Positions 1 through 8,241 of a DNA stretch of 15,300 nucleotides are shown here, piece by piece (the first letter of the stretch is position 1; each line of letters begins with the position of its first letter). Below the pieces are notes generated by a model. The model saw nothing but the letters and a program-made list of their open reading frames with translations. It did not search any database and had not been told where the DNA came from. The stretch lies in contig CALAAS010000024.1 in assembly GCA_937885015.1 (NCBI GenBank), positions 1 through 15,300 on the forward strand, given 5' to 3'. The position numbers and the translations under genes are program-made. The stretch is from an uncultured Clostridium sp. (GTDB taxonomy: Bacteria; Bacillota; Clostridia; Lachnospirales; Lachnospiraceae).

Positions 1-85
1 GCAGCATCTCTGCTTTTCAAATATTCAGTTGTAACACATGTATTGTAATCCTACATTTTCCGGCATGTTTCTCTTCGATTAACCC

Positions 86-114
86 TTGCGGCCAGGGAAA
101 AAAAATGGTATATT
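86..114 (+). promoter_or_regulatory. Candidate promoter of the lepA operon
   Basis: A TTGCGG box (86-91) and a TATATT box (109-114) are separated by 17 bases. The -10 box matches consensus at five of six positions, the -35 box at three of six. Transcription would begin near 121, leaving about 70 bases of leader before lepA. Read by eye only; no other comparable promoter was seen in positions 1-190. The first 85 bases hold no gene I can support and may be the tail of the upstream intergenic region. Confidence 0.45.
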
Positions 115-143
115 CATTTAGATTAGAATGTGACAGTGAGACA

Positions 144-172
144 GGACGGCCCGCCGTGTCAGGCGGGCCTGT
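144..172 (+). other. Stable GC-rich hairpin in the lepA leader
   Basis: GGCCCGCC (148-155) and GGCGGGCC (162-169) form a perfect 8-bp stem with a 6-base loop. An alternative pairing extends the stem outward with ACAGG against CCTGT and a 3-base bulge. The hairpin ends only a few bases before the Shine-Dalgarno sequence (AAGGAG, 174-179). There is no T-run after it, so it is not an intrinsic terminator. It could influence ribosome access or transcript stability. Confidence 0.55.
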
Positions 173-190
173 GAAGGAGAGGAAAGATAG

Positions 191-2005
191 ATGGCAATCA
201 TAGACCAGAGCAAAATCAGAAATTTCTGCATTATCGCCCATATTGACCATGGAAAATCAACGCTGGCAGACCGGATTATTGAGATGACGGGACTGCTGAC
301 CAGCCGGGAGATGCAGTCTCAAGTTCTGGATAACATGGATTTGGAGCGGGAGCGGGGGATTACCATTAAAGCACAGGCTGTGCGGACCGTATACCGGGCA
401 AAGGATGGGGAGGAATATATTTTTAACCTGATCGATACGCCGGGCCATGTGGATTTTAATTATGAAGTGTCCCGAAGCCTGGCAGCCTGTGACGGTGCCA
501 TTTTGGTGGTGGATGCGGCTCAGGGAATCGAGGCCCAGACGCTGGCCAATGTATACCTGGCCCTGGATCACGATCTGGACGTGTGTCCGGTGCTCAATAA
601 AATTGATCTTCCCAGTGCGGAGCCGGATCGGGTGGCGGCAGAGATAGAGGAAGTCATCGGCATCGAGGCGGCAGACGCGCCGCGGATTTCCGCGAAGACG
701 GGCCTCAATGTGGAGGCGGTCCTGGAGGAGATCGTACACCGGATTCCGGCCCCCACCGGGGATCCGGACGCGCCGCTGCAGGCGCTGATTTTTGACTCCC
801 TTTACGATTCCTACAAGGGCGTCATCGTATTCTGCCGGGTTAAGAATGGAACCATCCGCAAGGGGACACCTCTTAAAATGATGGCCACCGGGGCGGAGGC
901 GGACGTGGTGGAAGTGGGATATTTCGGCGCCGGGCAGTTTATTCCCTGTGAGGAGCTGGGGGCCGGCATGGTAGGATACGTGACGGCCAGCATCAAGAAT
1001 GTGCGGGATACCATGGTGGGCGATACGATTACCAGCCGGGACAACCCCTGCGCGAATCCTCTGCCCGGCTATAAGAAAGTGACGCCCATGGTCTACTGCG
1101 GCCTGTATCCGGCAGACGGGGCCAAGTATCCGGATCTGCGGGATGCGCTGGAGAAGCTGCAGCTCAATGACGCGTCTCTGTTTTTTGAGCCGGAGACGTC
1201 GGTGGCCCTGGGATTCGGTTTCCGGTGCGGTTTCCTGGGCCTGCTTCATCTGGACATTATCGAGGAACGTCTGGAGCGGGAATACAACCTGGATCTGGTT
1301 ACCACTGCTCCCGGCGTTGTGTACCGGGTGCATAAAACCAACGGCGAGATGATCGAACTGACGAATCCGTCCAACCTGCCGGATCCGTCGGAGATCGATT
1401 ACATGGAAGAACCCATTGTTTCGGCGGAAATCATGGTAACCACAGAGTTTGTGGGGGCGATTATGACTCTCTGCCAGGAGCGGCGCGGCGTGTATCTGGG
1501 GATGGAATATATTGAGGCCAGCCGGGCGCTGCTGCGCTATGAACTGCCGTTGAACGAGATCATTTACGACTTTTTCGACGCCCTGAAATCCCGTTCCAGA
1601 GGATATGCGTCCTTTGACTATGAGCTGAAGGGGTATCAGCAGTCGCGCCTGGTGAAACTGGATATCCTGGTAAACCGGGAAGAGGTGGATGCCCTTTCCT
1701 TTATCGTCTTTGAGGATTCGGCCTACGAGCGCGGCAGAAAGATGTGCGAGAAACTGAAGGATGAGATTCCGCGCCACCTGTTTGAGATTCCGATCCAGGC
1801 GGCTGTGGGCGGAAAGATCATTGCCAGAGAGACGGTAAAGGCAGTGAGAAAGGACGTTCTTGCCAAGTGCTACGGCGGCGATATTTCCCGAAAGAGAAAA
1901 CTTCTGGAAAAACAGAAGGAGGGAAAGAAACGGATGCGCCAGATTGGAAACGTGGAGATTCCGCAAAAGGCCTTTATGAGTGTTCTGAAGCTGGATGAGG
2001 AGTAG
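191..2005 (+). CDS. lepA: Elongation factor 4 (LepA), translational GTPase
   Basis: LepA/EF4 is a ribosome-associated GTPase related to EF-G, implicated in back-translocation or in 30S subunit biogenesis and translation quality. The 604-residue length is typical of the family. The GTP-binding motifs are visible: AHIDHGKST at residues 16-24 (G1), DTPGH at about 82-86 (G3) and NKID at about 136-139 (G4). The C-terminal half has the LepA-specific ending with GGDISRKRKLLEKQKEGK and the final QKAFMSVLK, which separates it from EF-G and the ribosome-protection proteins. The ATG at 191 is supported by AAGGAG/GAGAGG purine runs 8-11 bases upstream and by the standard N-terminus. It is the first gene of a co-directional operon; hemW starts two bases after its stop codon. 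Identification is from family motifs and is secure. Confidence 0.98.
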   Translation: MAIIDQSKIRNFCIIAHIDHGKSTLADRIIEMTGLLTSREMQSQVLDNMDLERERGITIKAQAVRTVYRAKDGEEYIFNLIDTPGHVDFNYEVSRSLAACDGAILVVDAAQGIEAQTLANVYLALDHDLDVCPVLNKIDLPSAEPDRVAAEIEEVIGIEAADAPRISAKTGLNVEAVLEEIVHRIPAPTGDPDAPLQALIFDSLYDSYKGVIVFCRVKNGTIRKGTPLKMMATGAEADVVEVGYFGAGQFIPCEELGAGMVGYVTASIKNVRDTMVGDTITSRDNPCANPLPGYKKVTPMVYCGLYPADGAKYPDLRDALEKLQLNDASLFFEPETSVALGFGFRCGFLGLLHLDIIEERLEREYNLDLVTTAPGVVYRVHKTNGEMIELTNPSNLPDPSEIDYMEEPIVSAEIMVTTEFVGAIMTLCQERRGVYLGMEYIEASRALLRYELPLNEIIYDFFDALKSRSRGYASFDYELKGYQQSRLVKLDILVNREEVDALSFIVFEDSAYERGRKMCEKLKDEIPRHLFEIPIQAAVGGKIIARETVKAVRKDVLAKCYGGDISRKRKLLEKQKEGKKRMRQIGNVEIPQKAFMSVLKLDEE

Positions 2006-2007
2006 GA

Positions 2008-3264
2008 ATGAGCCAAAGGATGGTTGCCGGTCTGGAGTTGTATCTTCATATTCCGTTTTGTGTGAAAAAATGCCGGTACTGTGATTTTCTCTCCTTTTCG
2101 GAAGGGGTGGAAACACGGCGCCAGTATGTGGAAAAACTATTGGAGGAGATCCGGGCCTGTGGAAAACGTTCCGGGATGGAGCAGCGAACGGTATCTTCTG
2201 TTTTTATGGGAGGCGGGACGCCGTCTCTGCTGGAGCCGGGCCAGGTGGAGGAAATCCTGGGGACAATCCGGGAAGTTTTTTCCCTGGACGCCAGTGCAGA
2301 GATTACCATGGAAGCCAATCCCGGCGCATGGTTCCCTGGGGCGGCAGGCCGCTGGAGGAAAGCCGGAGTGAACCGGTTAAGCCTGGGCCTCCAGTCAGTC
2401 CACGAAAAGGAACTGAGATGCCTGGGGCGGATTCATACGTATGAAGAGTTCCTGACTTGCTTTCAGGAGGCCAGGAAGCAGGGGTTTTTTAATATCAATG
2501 TGGATCTGATGTCAGCGCTTCCCGGGCAGTCGGAGGAGAGCTGGAAGGATACGCTGGCCCGGACGGCGGCGCTGGAGCCGGAGCATATTTCCGCCTACAG
2601 CCTGATTATGGAAGAGGGGACGCCATTTTATGAAACCTACGGGGCCATGAGCGCGGATCTGGAAAAGTACGGCGAGTTTGAGGCAATTCCGGCCAGAAGG
2701 CGGGCCCGCTATGAGGGAATGTTACGCCTTCCCGGGGAAGAGACAGACCGTCGGATGTATCACTGGACGAAAGCCTTTCTGGCAGATCAGGGATATCAGC
2801 GGTATGAAATCTCCAATTATGCTCGCCCGGGTTTTGCCTGCCGCCATAACTGCGGGTACTGGACGGGGACGGAGTATCTGGGTCTTGGCCTTGGCGCCTC
2901 TTCCCTGCTGGGGCAGAGGAGGTTCCGGGTAACGGGGGAGCTGGGCGCTTATCTGAACCTTTCGCCGGAAGCATTTTTTTCCGGGGATCAGTACGCAGAA
3001 TCATCCAGCCTGAGCCGCCGGGAGCAGATGGAGGAATTCATGTTTCTGGGGTTGCGGCTGACAGAGGGAGTTTTCAGGAAGGAATTTGAGAACCGCTTTG
3101 GCTGCAGCCTGGAATCGGTGTACGGCGCACAGCTTCAGGTCCTTAAAGGGGAAGGACTCCTTGCAGAAGGGCCTAAAGGGCAGATATTTCTGACGGAGTA
3201 TGGACTGGATGTCAGCAACTACGCCCTGGCCCAGTTTATCGGAGATTCGGGGCCAGGGGATTGA
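2008..3264 (+). CDS. hemW: HemW-type radical SAM protein, heme chaperone
   Basis: This is a HemN-like radical SAM protein of the HemW branch, often misnamed oxygen-independent coproporphyrinogen III oxidase. HemW proteins bind heme and are thought to deliver it to membrane targets. The radical SAM cluster motif has Cys18, Cys22 and Cys25 (IPFCVKKCRYCDF); the residue after the third cysteine is Asp, not the extra Cys seen in true HemN. GGGTPSLL (SAM-binding region) and the HemW signature HNCGYW are present. At 418 residues it is longer than the usual 375-400; the extra length appears to lie between the GTPFYETYG segment and the ETDRRMYHWT segment, roughly residues 213-242. The start at 2008 has GAGGAG upstream inside the end of lepA, suggesting translational coupling. 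The lepA-hemW adjacency is widely conserved in Firmicutes. Confidence 0.95.
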   Translation: MSQRMVAGLELYLHIPFCVKKCRYCDFLSFSEGVETRRQYVEKLLEEIRACGKRSGMEQRTVSSVFMGGGTPSLLEPGQVEEILGTIREVFSLDASAEITMEANPGAWFPGAAGRWRKAGVNRLSLGLQSVHEKELRCLGRIHTYEEFLTCFQEARKQGFFNINVDLMSALPGQSEESWKDTLARTAALEPEHISAYSLIMEEGTPFYETYGAMSADLEKYGEFEAIPARRRARYEGMLRLPGEETDRRMYHWTKAFLADQGYQRYEISNYARPGFACRHNCGYWTGTEYLGLGLGASSLLGQRRFRVTGELGAYLNLSPEAFFSGDQYAESSSLSRREQMEEFMFLGLRLTEGVFRKEFENRFGCSLESVYGAQLQVLKGEGLLAEGPKGQIFLTEYGLDVSNYALAQFIGDSGPGD

Positions 3265-3278
3265 AGAGGGGATCGAGT

Positions 3279-4037
3279 ATGGAGATTACATTGTTACAGT
3301 TTCTGATTGTATGCCCGCTGGTGGGCCTGGCAGGGTTCGTAGATGCCATCGCAGGCGGCGGAGGCCTGATCTCCCTTCCTGCTTACATGATTGCGGGAAT
3401 TCCGGCCCATATGGCGCTGGGAACGAATAAAATGAGCTCTCTCATGGGAACGGCGGTGGCCACCTGGCGGTTTGCAAAAAACGGGTACATCCAGATAAAG
3501 AAAGTGATCTGGTTTATCCTGGCGGCCCTCCTCGGATCTTCCATCGGATCCAACCTGTCGCTGCTGGTCAGCGAAAAGGTGGTAGAGTACATGATGATTG
3601 GCGTGCTCCCGGTGGTGGCCTTTTATGTGCTTCGAAACAAGAAGATGGGAGATGATTCCATGGCCGGGACGATCCCGGAGCGCCGCTCTTTTCTGATCGC
3701 GGCGGCATCTGCACTTCTGGTGGGCATGTATGATGGTTTCTACGGGCCGGGAACGGGGACATTCCTGATTCTGATTCTGACGGGGGCGGCCCGGTATACC
3801 ATGAAGGATGCGGCCGGAACCACCAAGGCCATCAATCTGGCTTCCAATGCGGCGGCTTTTTCGGTGTTTATTCTCAACGGAAAGGTTCTGTATCCGCTGG
3901 GCCTGGCGGCGGGACTCTGCAGTGTGCTGGGCAATTACCTGGGTTCCGGCCTGGTGCTCTCCAATGGGCAGAAGATCGTCCGTCCGGTGGTGCTTCTGGT
4001 TCTGGTGATTTTATTTGTGAAAGTGTTGATAGGATAG
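3279..4037 (+). CDS. TSUP family (TauE/SafE, YfcA-like) membrane transporter
   Basis: An integral membrane protein of about 252 residues in the TSUP family (DUF81, TauE/SafE), whose characterised members move sulfite, sulfoacetate or other small sulfur-containing or organic anions. The sequence shows the typical twofold repeat: an N-terminal half with VDAIAGGGGLISLPA and GTNKMSS, and a C-terminal half with GFYGPGTGTFLIL and GTTKAINLASN. About eight hydrophobic segments can be read. I prefer the ATG at 3279 because a GAAGAGGGG purine run lies 7-8 bases upstream; a TTG at 3261 overlapping the hemW stop would add six residues. It sits between hemW and prmA where many Firmicutes carry the dnaK chaperone genes. 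Substrate is unknown; co-transcription with a cysteine desulfurase and thiI is compatible with a sulfur compound, but this is inference. Confidence 0.9.
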   Translation: MEITLLQFLIVCPLVGLAGFVDAIAGGGGLISLPAYMIAGIPAHMALGTNKMSSLMGTAVATWRFAKNGYIQIKKVIWFILAALLGSSIGSNLSLLVSEKVVEYMMIGVLPVVAFYVLRNKKMGDDSMAGTIPERRSFLIAAASALLVGMYDGFYGPGTGTFLILILTGAARYTMKDAAGTTKAINLASNAAAFSVFILNGKVLYPLGLAAGLCSVLGNYLGSGLVLSNGQKIVRPVVLLVLVILFVKVLIG

Positions 4038-4051
4038 AAGAGGATGATGGT

Positions 4052-5008
4052 ATGAAGTGGAAGAAATATACGCTGACAACGACGACGGCGGCGGTGGATC
4101 TGATAAGCTGCGCTTTTGATGAGATCGGGATCGAAGGGATTGAGATCGAGGACAATGTGCCCCTGACGGAGAAAGAGACAAAGGGCATGTTTATTGACAT
4201 CCTTCCGGAACTTCCGCCGGATGAGGGCATTGCAAAGGTCAGCTTTTATCTGGATGCAGAGGAAGACACGGCGTCCATGCTGGCCCGGGTACAGGATGCT
4301 CTCCGGGAGCTTCGGGACTTTACGGATCTGGGGGCCTGTACTATTGAGGAATCGGAGACAGAGGATAAGGACTGGATCAACAACTGGAAACAGTATTTTA
4401 AACCCTTTACGGTGGATGAGATTCTCATTAAACCTACCTGGGAGACGGTTCCCGAGGAACATAAGGATAAGCTGCTGATCCAGATTGATCCGGGAACGGC
4501 GTTTGGAACCGGGATGCATGAGACAACGCAGCTGTGCATCCGCCAGCTGAAAAAGTACGTGAAAGATGGAATCCGGGTGCTGGATGTGGGAACTGGCAGC
4601 GGAATCCTGGGAATTGCGGCTCTGAAGCTGGGGGCTGGTCAGGTGTTTGGAACGGATCTGGATGAAAATGCCATTACCGCAGTAGGGGAAAACCTGGAGT
4701 CCAACGGGATTTCCAGAGAACAGTTTACCGTACTGCAGGGCAATATTATTGATGACAGGGCGGTACAGGATGTAGCCGGATATGAGTGCTACGATGTGGC
4801 AGTGGCCAATATTCTGGCGGACGTGATTATCCTTCTGCAGAAGGAAATCCCTGTCCATATCAAAAAAGGCGGTATGTTTATTACATCTGGAATCATTGAT
4901 AGGAAGGAAGAAGCAGTGCGGGCGGCCTTTGAGGCCAATGAGGCCTTTGAGATTGTGGAAATTACCCATCAGGGCGAGTGGGTGTCTGTGACCGCCAGAA
5001 AGAGGTAA
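4052..5008 (+). CDS. prmA: Ribosomal protein L11 methyltransferase (PrmA)
   Basis: PrmA trimethylates lysines and the N-terminus of ribosomal protein L11 using S-adenosylmethionine in the cytoplasm. The 318-residue protein has the expected two parts: an N-terminal substrate-recognition domain (about residues 1-110) and a Rossmann-fold methyltransferase domain. Visible motifs include DPGTAFGTGMHETT before the fold, the SAM-binding VLDVGTGSGILGIAA (motif I), the acidic FGTDLDENAI segment and the PrmA-typical VANILADVI. The start at 4052 has AAGAGG seven bases upstream, 14 bases after the transporter stop. rsmE begins two bases after its stop and the rsmE ribosome binding site lies within the last codons of prmA, so the two are probably translationally coupled. 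prmA-rsmE adjacency is common in Firmicutes. Confidence 0.97.
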   Translation: MKWKKYTLTTTTAAVDLISCAFDEIGIEGIEIEDNVPLTEKETKGMFIDILPELPPDEGIAKVSFYLDAEEDTASMLARVQDALRELRDFTDLGACTIEESETEDKDWINNWKQYFKPFTVDEILIKPTWETVPEEHKDKLLIQIDPGTAFGTGMHETTQLCIRQLKKYVKDGIRVLDVGTGSGILGIAALKLGAGQVFGTDLDENAITAVGENLESNGISREQFTVLQGNIIDDRAVQDVAGYECYDVAVANILADVIILLQKEIPVHIKKGGMFITSGIIDRKEEAVRAAFEANEAFEIVEITHQGEWVSVTARKR

Positions 5009-5010
5009 CC

Positions 5011-5748
5011 ATGTACCATTTTTTTGTGGAGCCGGATCAGATCGGAGCCGAAGAAATCCGGATTGAGGGCGGGGATGTCAATCACATCCGGAACGTCCTG
5101 CGGATGCGTCCGGGAGAGGAACTTCTTCTGAGCAGCCGCCAGGGAGGCGATTACTCCTGTCGGCTGGAAGAAATCCTGCCGGATGCGGTGGTGGCCCGGA
5201 TTCTGGAAAAACGGGAAGGGCGGGAGCTTCCAGCCCGGATTCATCTTTATCAGGGACTTCCAAAGAGCGATAAGATGGAACTGATTATCCAGAAGGCCGT
5301 GGAACTGGGGGTTTTTCGAGTTATTCCCGTCAGCACAAAGCGGGCCGTGGTCCGGCTGGATGAGAAAAAAGAAGAGGCAAAGCGGAAACGGTGGAACGCC
5401 ATTTCCGAGAGCGCGGCGAAACAGTCGGGGCGAAGCCTGATCCCGGAGGTGGCGCGGCTCTCATCCTTTCGCGAGGCAGTAAAAGAGGCGTCTTTCTTTG
5501 ATCTGGCGCTTGTTCCCTATGAGTGTGCCGGAGGGATGGAGCGGACGAGAGAGCTTTTGGCGAAGGCAAAGCCTGGAATGGATATTGCAGTTTTCATAGG
5601 CCCGGAGGGCGGATTTGAGGAAGAAGAGATCCGGGAGGCAGAGAACGCCGGCATTTTCCCCATCACCCTGGGAAAGAGGATCCTGCGGACGGAGACGGCG
5701 GGACTCTGCGTGCTCTCAGCGCTGATGCTTTCCCTGGAAGAAGAGTAG
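5011..5748 (+). CDS. rsmE: 16S rRNA m3U1498 methyltransferase (RsmE)
   Basis: RsmE methylates N3 of U1498 in 16S rRNA, in the decoding region of the 30S subunit. The 245-residue length fits. The N-terminal PUA-like domain contains GGDVNHIRNVLRMRPGEE; the C-terminal SPOUT (trefoil-knot) domain carries the family motifs FIGPEGGF and LGKRILRTETA, which form the SAM-binding knot. The ATG at 5011 gives the standard MYHFFVEP start and has AGAGG at 5001-5005. A GTG at 4978 would add 11 residues overlapping prmA and is less likely. A 138-base gap separates it from the next gene. Confidence 0.96.
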   Translation: MYHFFVEPDQIGAEEIRIEGGDVNHIRNVLRMRPGEELLLSSRQGGDYSCRLEEILPDAVVARILEKREGRELPARIHLYQGLPKSDKMELIIQKAVELGVFRVIPVSTKRAVVRLDEKKEEAKRKRWNAISESAAKQSGRSLIPEVARLSSFREAVKEASFFDLALVPYECAGGMERTRELLAKAKPGMDIAVFIGPEGGFEEEEIREAENAGIFPITLGKRILRTETAGLCVLSALMLSLEEE

Positions 5749-5886
5749 CTGGGCAGAAGAAATCAGGGAGTGAGGCTGCCAGGCAGCAGAGAGAAACAAA
5801 AAGACGAAACAGCCAAAAGGCAGAGGCAGCCGGAGAAAAAACGGCAGAGGGGCAGGAAAGCCGGAGAGAAAAGAGGAGAAAAACGG
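5749..5886 (+). other. Purine-rich leader with a 110-base T-free tract
   Basis: This gap between rsmE and the cysteine desulfurase gene has no T on the plus strand from 5778 through the A of the ATG at 5887, and is dominated by A and G with scattered C. No hairpin terminator or promoter is evident. Such a transcript segment would be largely unstructured. In the desulfurase frame it is also open from a GTG at 5770, encoding 39 very basic residues, but the strong Shine-Dalgarno sequence (AGGAG, 5874-5878) and family homology favour the start at 5887. Confidence 0.6.
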
Positions 5887-7041
5887 ATGGAAGCTTATTT
5901 TGACAATTCCGCCACGACGCGGGTATTTGACAGTGTCCGGGATGCAGTGGTGGACGCCATGTGCGTACACTATGGAAACGCGGCGGCAAAACATTTGAAA
6001 GGCGTGGAGGCAGAACGGATCATTCGGGATGCCAGAAAGGCAGTTGCGGATTCCCTGAAAGTGGCGGAGAAGGAAATTCTGTTTACATCCGGAGGGACGG
6101 AATCCAACAATACCGCCCTCATCGGGACCGCCCTGGCCAACCGGCGGTCCGGAAAGCATCTCATTACCACTGCAGTGGAGCATCCGTCTGTCTATCATCC
6201 CATGGCTTTTCTGGAGGAGATGGGATTTGAAATCACATACCTTCCGGTGGATGAGATGGGCCATATTTCTCTGGATGAGCTGCGGGAGGCGGTACGGGAG
6301 GATACGATCCTGGTTTCCGTCATGTATGTGAATAATGAGATCGGGGCAGTGGAGCCGATTGAAGAAATTTCCGCCTGCATCAAACAGAAAAATCCTAAAA
6401 CCCTGTTTCATGTGGATGCGATCCAGGCCTATGGAAAATATCGGATTCGTCCGAAACGCCAGGGAATCGATCTTCTGTCGGCCAGCGGCCATAAAATCCA
6501 TGGCCCCAAGGGAATTGGATTTTTGTATATTGGAGAAAAGGTAAAAATACGTCCTCTGATGCTGGGGGGCGGGCAGCAAAAAGGGATGCGCTCCGGAACG
6601 GAAAATGTGCCGGGATGCGCCGGACTGGCAGCGGCGGTCCGGGAGATTTACCGGGATCACGAGGCAAAAACGGAAGCGCTTTACGGACTGCGGGAACGGC
6701 TCATTGCCGGTTTAAAAGCGCTTCCCGGCGTGACGGTCAATGGCTGTGAAGACCGCCGGAACGCACCGCAGATCGTCAGTGCAAGCTTCGAGGGCGTGCG
6801 CAGTGAGGTGCTGCTCCACGCACTGGAGGATCGGGGGATCTACGTCTCTTCCGGTTCTGCCTGCTCCTCCAGCCATCCTGGAGTCAGCGGCACGTTAAAG
6901 GGGATCGGCCTTCGGAATGACCTTTTGGACGCCACTTTGCGGTTCAGCTTTGGAGCTTTTAACACAGAAGAGGAAGTGGATTACGCCGTGTCCGTCCTGG
7001 GAGAACTTCTTCCGGTGCTGCGGCGCTACAGGGCAAAATAG
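5887..7041 (+). CDS. Cysteine desulfurase (NifS/IscS-like), likely sulfur donor for ThiI
   Basis: A PLP-dependent class V aminotransferase-fold enzyme that converts cysteine to alanine and carries the sulfur as a persulfide. At 384 residues it has the family start EAYFDNSATT, the cofactor-stacking histidine in TAVEHPSV, the PLP lysine at residue 203 (SGHKIHGPKG), the TEN/GMRSGTEN segment and the catalytic cysteine at residue 326 (SSGSACSS), placed as in IscS. The start at 5887 is chosen over a GTG at 5770 because homologues begin here and AGGAG lies eight bases upstream. thiI follows after 17 bases. In Bacillus subtilis a dedicated desulfurase (NifZ) next to a rhodanese-less ThiI supplies sulfur for tRNA 4-thiouridine; the same pairing is inferred here. 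No scaffold genes (iscU/sufU) are present nearby, which argues against a primary Fe-S assembly role. Confidence 0.95.
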   Translation: MEAYFDNSATTRVFDSVRDAVVDAMCVHYGNAAAKHLKGVEAERIIRDARKAVADSLKVAEKEILFTSGGTESNNTALIGTALANRRSGKHLITTAVEHPSVYHPMAFLEEMGFEITYLPVDEMGHISLDELREAVREDTILVSVMYVNNEIGAVEPIEEISACIKQKNPKTLFHVDAIQAYGKYRIRPKRQGIDLLSASGHKIHGPKGIGFLYIGEKVKIRPLMLGGGQQKGMRSGTENVPGCAGLAAAVREIYRDHEAKTEALYGLRERLIAGLKALPGVTVNGCEDRRNAPQIVSASFEGVRSEVLLHALEDRGIYVSSGSACSSSHPGVSGTLKGIGLRNDLLDATLRFSFGAFNTEEEVDYAVSVLGELLPVLRRYRAK

Positions 7042-7058
7042 AAAGTTGAGGAAAAAGA

Positions 7059-8237
7059 ATGGATCAGACATTTTTAATAAAATATGCGGAGATCGGTATC
7101 AAGGGGAAGAACCGGTATCTGTTTGAGGATTCCCTGATTTCCCACCTCCATCACGCATTGAAGCGGCTGGATGGAACCTTTTCCGTTACGAAGGAGTCCG
7201 GACGTATTTACGTACAGGCAGAAGGAGATTTTGATTACGATGAGGCGGTAGAGGCCATGCAGCGGGTGTTCGGTGTGGCGGCTATCTGCCCCATGGTGCG
7301 GCTGGAGGATCGGGGGTACGAGGATCTGAAGGAGCAGGTCATCGCTCACATCAAAGAGACGTATCCGGATCCGTCTTTTACATTTAAGGTAAACGCCCGG
7401 AGGGCCAATAAGCAGTATCCTATGACCTCGGATGTGATTAACCGGGAACTGGGCGGAGCGATTCTGGAGGCATTTCCCCAGATGAAAGTGGATGTTCATA
7501 ATCCGGAAGTGCTGTTTAACGTGGAAATCCGCATGAAGGGAATCAATCTGTATTCCAAAGTGATCCCGGGGCCGGGCGGTATGCCGGTGGGCACCAATGG
7601 AAAAGCCATGCTGCTTCTGTCCGGCGGCATCGACAGTCCGGTGGCGGGGTATATGATCGCCAAGCGGGGCGTGACCATTGAGGCCACTTATTTCCACGCA
7701 CCGCCCTACACCAGCGAGCGGGCCAAACAGAAGGTGGTGGATCTGGCGCGCCTCGTATCCCGCTATTCGGGGCCCATTAAGCTGCACGTGGTAAATTTTA
7801 CGGATATCCAGCTCTATATTTATGATAAGTGCCCCCATGAGGAGCTGACGATTATCATGCGCCGCTACATGATGAAGATTGCGGAGGAACTGGCAAAGAA
7901 AGACAAGTGCCTGGGACTGATTACTGGCGAGAGCATCGGACAGGTGGCATCTCAGACCGTGCAGTCTCTGGCCGTGACCAACGCGGTCTGCACACTTCCG
8001 GTTTTCCGTCCTGTGATTGCCTTTGACAAGCAGGATATTGTAGATATTTCTCAGAAAATCGGAACATTTGAGACATCAATTGAACCATATGAAGACTGCT
8101 GTACGATTTTCGTAGCCAAGCATCCGGTAACAAAACCGAGCCTGGATTTGATCGAAAAATCGGAGCGGAATCTGGAAGAAAAAATAGAGGAACTGATGCG
8201 AGAGGCCATCGATACGACGGAAGTGATCTGGTGCTAA
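7059..8237 (+). CDS. thiI: tRNA 4-thiouridine synthase ThiI, rhodanese-less type
   Basis: ThiI adenylates uridine 8 of tRNA and replaces oxygen with sulfur to give 4-thiouridine, a near-UV sensor; in some bacteria it also serves thiamine thiazole synthesis. The 392-residue protein has an N-terminal ferredoxin-like region, a THUMP RNA-binding domain (about 60-165) and a PP-loop ATP pyrophosphatase domain with LLLSGGIDSPVAGYM near residue 185. The conserved cysteine region YEDCCTIF (Cys347/Cys348) is present. The protein ends without the C-terminal rhodanese domain found in E. coli ThiI, so sulfur should come directly from a desulfurase, consistent with its immediate upstream neighbour. It is the last gene of the operon, followed five bases later by a hairpin terminator. 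Confidence 0.97.
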   Translation: MDQTFLIKYAEIGIKGKNRYLFEDSLISHLHHALKRLDGTFSVTKESGRIYVQAEGDFDYDEAVEAMQRVFGVAAICPMVRLEDRGYEDLKEQVIAHIKETYPDPSFTFKVNARRANKQYPMTSDVINRELGGAILEAFPQMKVDVHNPEVLFNVEIRMKGINLYSKVIPGPGGMPVGTNGKAMLLLSGGIDSPVAGYMIAKRGVTIEATYFHAPPYTSERAKQKVVDLARLVSRYSGPIKLHVVNFTDIQLYIYDKCPHEELTIIMRRYMMKIAEELAKKDKCLGLITGESIGQVASQTVQSLAVTNAVCTLPVFRPVIAFDKQDIVDISQKIGTFETSIEPYEDCCTIFVAKHPVTKPSLDLIEKSERNLEEKIEELMREAIDTTEVIWC

Positions 8238-8241
8238 AACC

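Noticed and set aside
257..2116. A 619-codon open frame on the minus strand across lepA
   Set aside because: It lies antisense to an unmistakable lepA, has no recognisable domain, and arises because GC-rich codon usage avoids stops in the complementary frame.
3935..4969. A 344-codon minus-strand frame across prmA
   Set aside because: Antisense shadow of a clear prmA, with low-complexity composition and no family resemblance.
5716..6660. A 314-codon minus-strand frame across the cysteine desulfurase start
   Set aside because: Antisense to a gene with complete catalytic motifs; its Phe/Leu/Ser-rich C-terminal part is the complement of the purine-rich leader.
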